Shown here in pieces: positions 5,270 to 6,510 of a stretch of DNA of 6,510 nt. Position 1 is the stretch's first letter. Every line of letters begins with the position of its first letter. The position numbers and the translations under genes are program-made. The stretch covers positions 1 to 6,510 of the forward strand of contig CABUTL010000085.1 of the NCBI GenBank assembly GCA_902494375.1. Direction: 5' to 3'. The DNA comes from an uncultured Collinsella sp. GTDB taxonomy: Bacteria > Actinomycetota > Coriobacteriia > Coriobacteriales > Coriobacteriaceae. The notes under the pieces are model-generated. The model searched no databases and was not told where the DNA came from. It worked only from the letters and a program-made list of their open reading frames with translations.

Positions 5270-6277
5270 ATGGCTCTTAATCTTTCTGGTCGAAGCGTTC
5301 TTACCCTGCTTGACTTTACGTCCGAGGAAATCGAGTACATGCTCGACCTCTCAAAGAACTTCAAGGATATGAAGCGCGCCGGTTATCCGCACCGCTTTCT
5401 CGAGGGCAAGAACATTGTCCTGCTGTTTGAGAAGACCTCAACGCGCACGCGCTGTGCCTTCGAGGTCGGCGGTATGGACCTGGGTATGGGTGTGACCTAC
5501 CTCGACCCCGGCTCGTCGCAGATGGGCAAGAAAGAGTCCATCGAGGATACCGCCCGCGTGCTCGGTCGCATGTATGACGGTATTGAGTATCGCGGCTCCG
5601 ACCAGTCGATCGTCGAGGAGCTTGCCGCCAAGGCTGGCGTTCCCGTCTGGAACGGTCTGACCAACGAGTACCATCCCACCCAGGCCCTTGCCGACATTCT
5701 TACCATGCGTGAGGAGTTTGGCGACACGCGCGGCATGAAGCTCACCTATATGGGCAAGGAGCAGGGCAACGTCAGCGACTCCCTGATGGTTATCTGCGCC
5801 AAGCTCGGCATTAACTTCTGCTCCTGCGGACCCAAGGGCGATGTCGAGGGCGCCACGCACTTCGATCCCGAGCTTCTTGAGCGCTGCCAGGAGATCGCCG
5901 CTCAGAATGGCTGCACGATCCAGCTCACTGAGGATATCGACGAGGGCGTCAAGGATGCAGACGTGATCTATACGGACGTTTGGGTCGGTATGGGCCAGGC
6001 TGAGGAGCTGTGGAAGAGCCGAATCGATCTTCTCTCTCCCTATCGAGTAACGCCCGAGGTCATGGCCAAGGCAAACCCCGGCGCCATCTTTATGCACTGC
6101 CTGCCGAGCTTCCACGATACGCAGACCACCATCGGCGCCGAGATTGCCGAGAAGTTCGGCGTGACCGAGATGGAGGTTTCCGACGAGGTCTTTGAGAGCG
6201 CGCAGTCTCGCGTGTTCCAGGAGGCCGAGAACCGCATGCATACCATTAAGGCCATGATGTACGCGACGCTTCGCTAG
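5270..6277 (+). CDS. arcB: Ornithine carbamoyltransferase (catabolic)
   Basis: A 335-residue carbamoyltransferase of normal length, which in this operon would phosphorolyse citrulline to ornithine and carbamoyl phosphate. The carbamoyl phosphate site is clear: KTSTRTR (55-61), then HPTQ (135-138). The ornithine side shows Asn167 in GNVSDS, Asp236 in TDVWVGMGQ, and HCLPSFHD (276-283) with its Cys; [12 protein letters not shown] closes the protein. Two stretches depart from the usual family form: the SMG loop reads GMG (Gly240), and the GD-x-x-NN-x-x-NS region reads [10 protein letters not shown]. Ornithine is still the expected substrate from operon context, though a related amine or amino acid acceptor cannot be ruled out by eye. 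The start is set by [17 protein letters not shown] and an upstream GAAAGGA. The gene ends in two tandem in-frame TAG codons, 23 bases before arcC. Confidence 0.93.
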   Translation: MALNLSGRSVLTLLDFTSEEIEYMLDLSKNFKDMKRAGYPHRFLEGKNIVLLFEKTSTRTRCAFEVGGMDLGMGVTYLDPGSSQMGKKESIEDTARVLGRMYDGIEYRGSDQSIVEELAAKAGVPVWNGLTNEYHPTQALADILTMREEFGDTRGMKLTYMGKEQGNVSDSLMVICAKLGINFCSCGPKGDVEGATHFDPELLERCQEIAAQNGCTIQLTEDIDEGVKDADVIYTDVWVGMGQAEELWKSRIDLLSPYRVTPEVMAKANPGAIFMHCLPSFHDTQTTIGAEIAEKFGVTEMEVSDEVFESAQSRVFQEAENRMHTIKAMMYATLR

Positions 6278-6300
6278 TAGCTGGGAAGTGAACGAACACT

Positions 6301-6510
6301 ATGAGTAAACCGTACGGAAAGCCCGATCGTATTGTCGTCGCCCTCGGCGGCAACGCCCTCGGCAACAACCCCGTCGAGCAGATCGAGGCCGTGAGCAACA
6401 CCGCCCACGCTCTCCTCGGCCTCATCGAGCAGGGCAACGAGATCATCATCACCCACGGCAACGGCCCGCAGGTCGGCATGATCCAGAACGCCTTCGCCGC
6501 TGCCCACGAC
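6301..6510 (+). CDS. arcC: Carbamate kinase, N-terminal part (3' end outside window)
   Basis: The first 70 codons of a carbamate kinase, which makes ATP from carbamoyl phosphate and ADP as the last step of the ADI pathway. [14 protein letters not shown] (10-23) and [19 protein letters not shown] (49-67) are the two N-terminal substrate-binding blocks of the family. The ATG at 6301 follows arcB by 23 bases with a weak GGGAAGTG at 6283-6290, so translation probably benefits from arcB. The third codon positions are almost all G or C, as in the carbamate kinase tail at 1-138. The two cannot be one gene, since one is a C-terminus to the left and the other an N-terminus to the right on the same strand. 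Confidence 0.95.
   Translation, partial: MSKPYGKPDRIVVALGGNALGNNPVEQIEAVSNTAHALLGLIEQGNEIIITHGNGPQVGMIQNAFAAAHD

Noticed and set aside
5438..6241. A 267-codon open frame on the minus strand opposite arcB
   Set aside because: Antisense shadow of arcB; it shows no domain and has no plausible ribosome binding site or context.

Overview
The window holds an arginine deiminase (ADI) locus from what looks like a moderately to highly GC-rich, anaerobic or microaerophilic bacterium. The C-rich third codon positions in the carbamate kinase genes, the ADI gene set and the DcuC/YfcC-type transporter fit a gut or oral Coriobacteriia member (Collinsella or Olsenella-like). This is inferred from style, not from a marker gene.

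Layout. Bases 1-138 are the last 45 codons of a carbamate kinase (arcC copy 1) on the plus strand, followed by an intrinsic terminator at 204-236. Facing it on the minus strand is a two-gene unit: a divergent arginine deiminase paralog (2182 to 932), then, after a single base, an XRE-type regulator with a LexA/CI-like C-terminal domain that lacks the protease residues (930 to 280). A 277-bp divergent intergenic region (2183-2459) carries two 19-bp dyads of the same form (ATTGA-N9-TCAAT), centred 30 bp apart, one overlapping a TTGACA sequence. To its right, on the plus strand, is a canonical ADI operon order: YfcC-type arginine/ornithine exchanger candidate (2460-3896), arcA (3939-5183), arcB (5270-6277) and the start of a second arcC (6301 to beyond the window). 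A strong hairpin sits between arcA and arcB.

How it works together. The transporter probably brings in arginine and exports ornithine. ArcA converts arginine to citrulline and ammonia, ArcB phosphorolyses citrulline to ornithine and carbamoyl phosphate, and ArcC uses carbamoyl phosphate to make ATP, CO2 and ammonia. The outcome is ATP and acid resistance. The divergent unit adds a second deiminase with all core catalytic residues and a likely local regulator, which may act on the paired dyads.

The least ordinary points are the deiminase-regulator pair, the paired dyads, the apparently non-cleavable S24-like domain of the regulator, substitutions in substrate-binding positions of ArcA and ArcB, and the presence of carbamate kinase genes at both edges, which suggests two adjoining ADI-related clusters. 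No tRNA, rRNA, CRISPR array or mobile element was seen.
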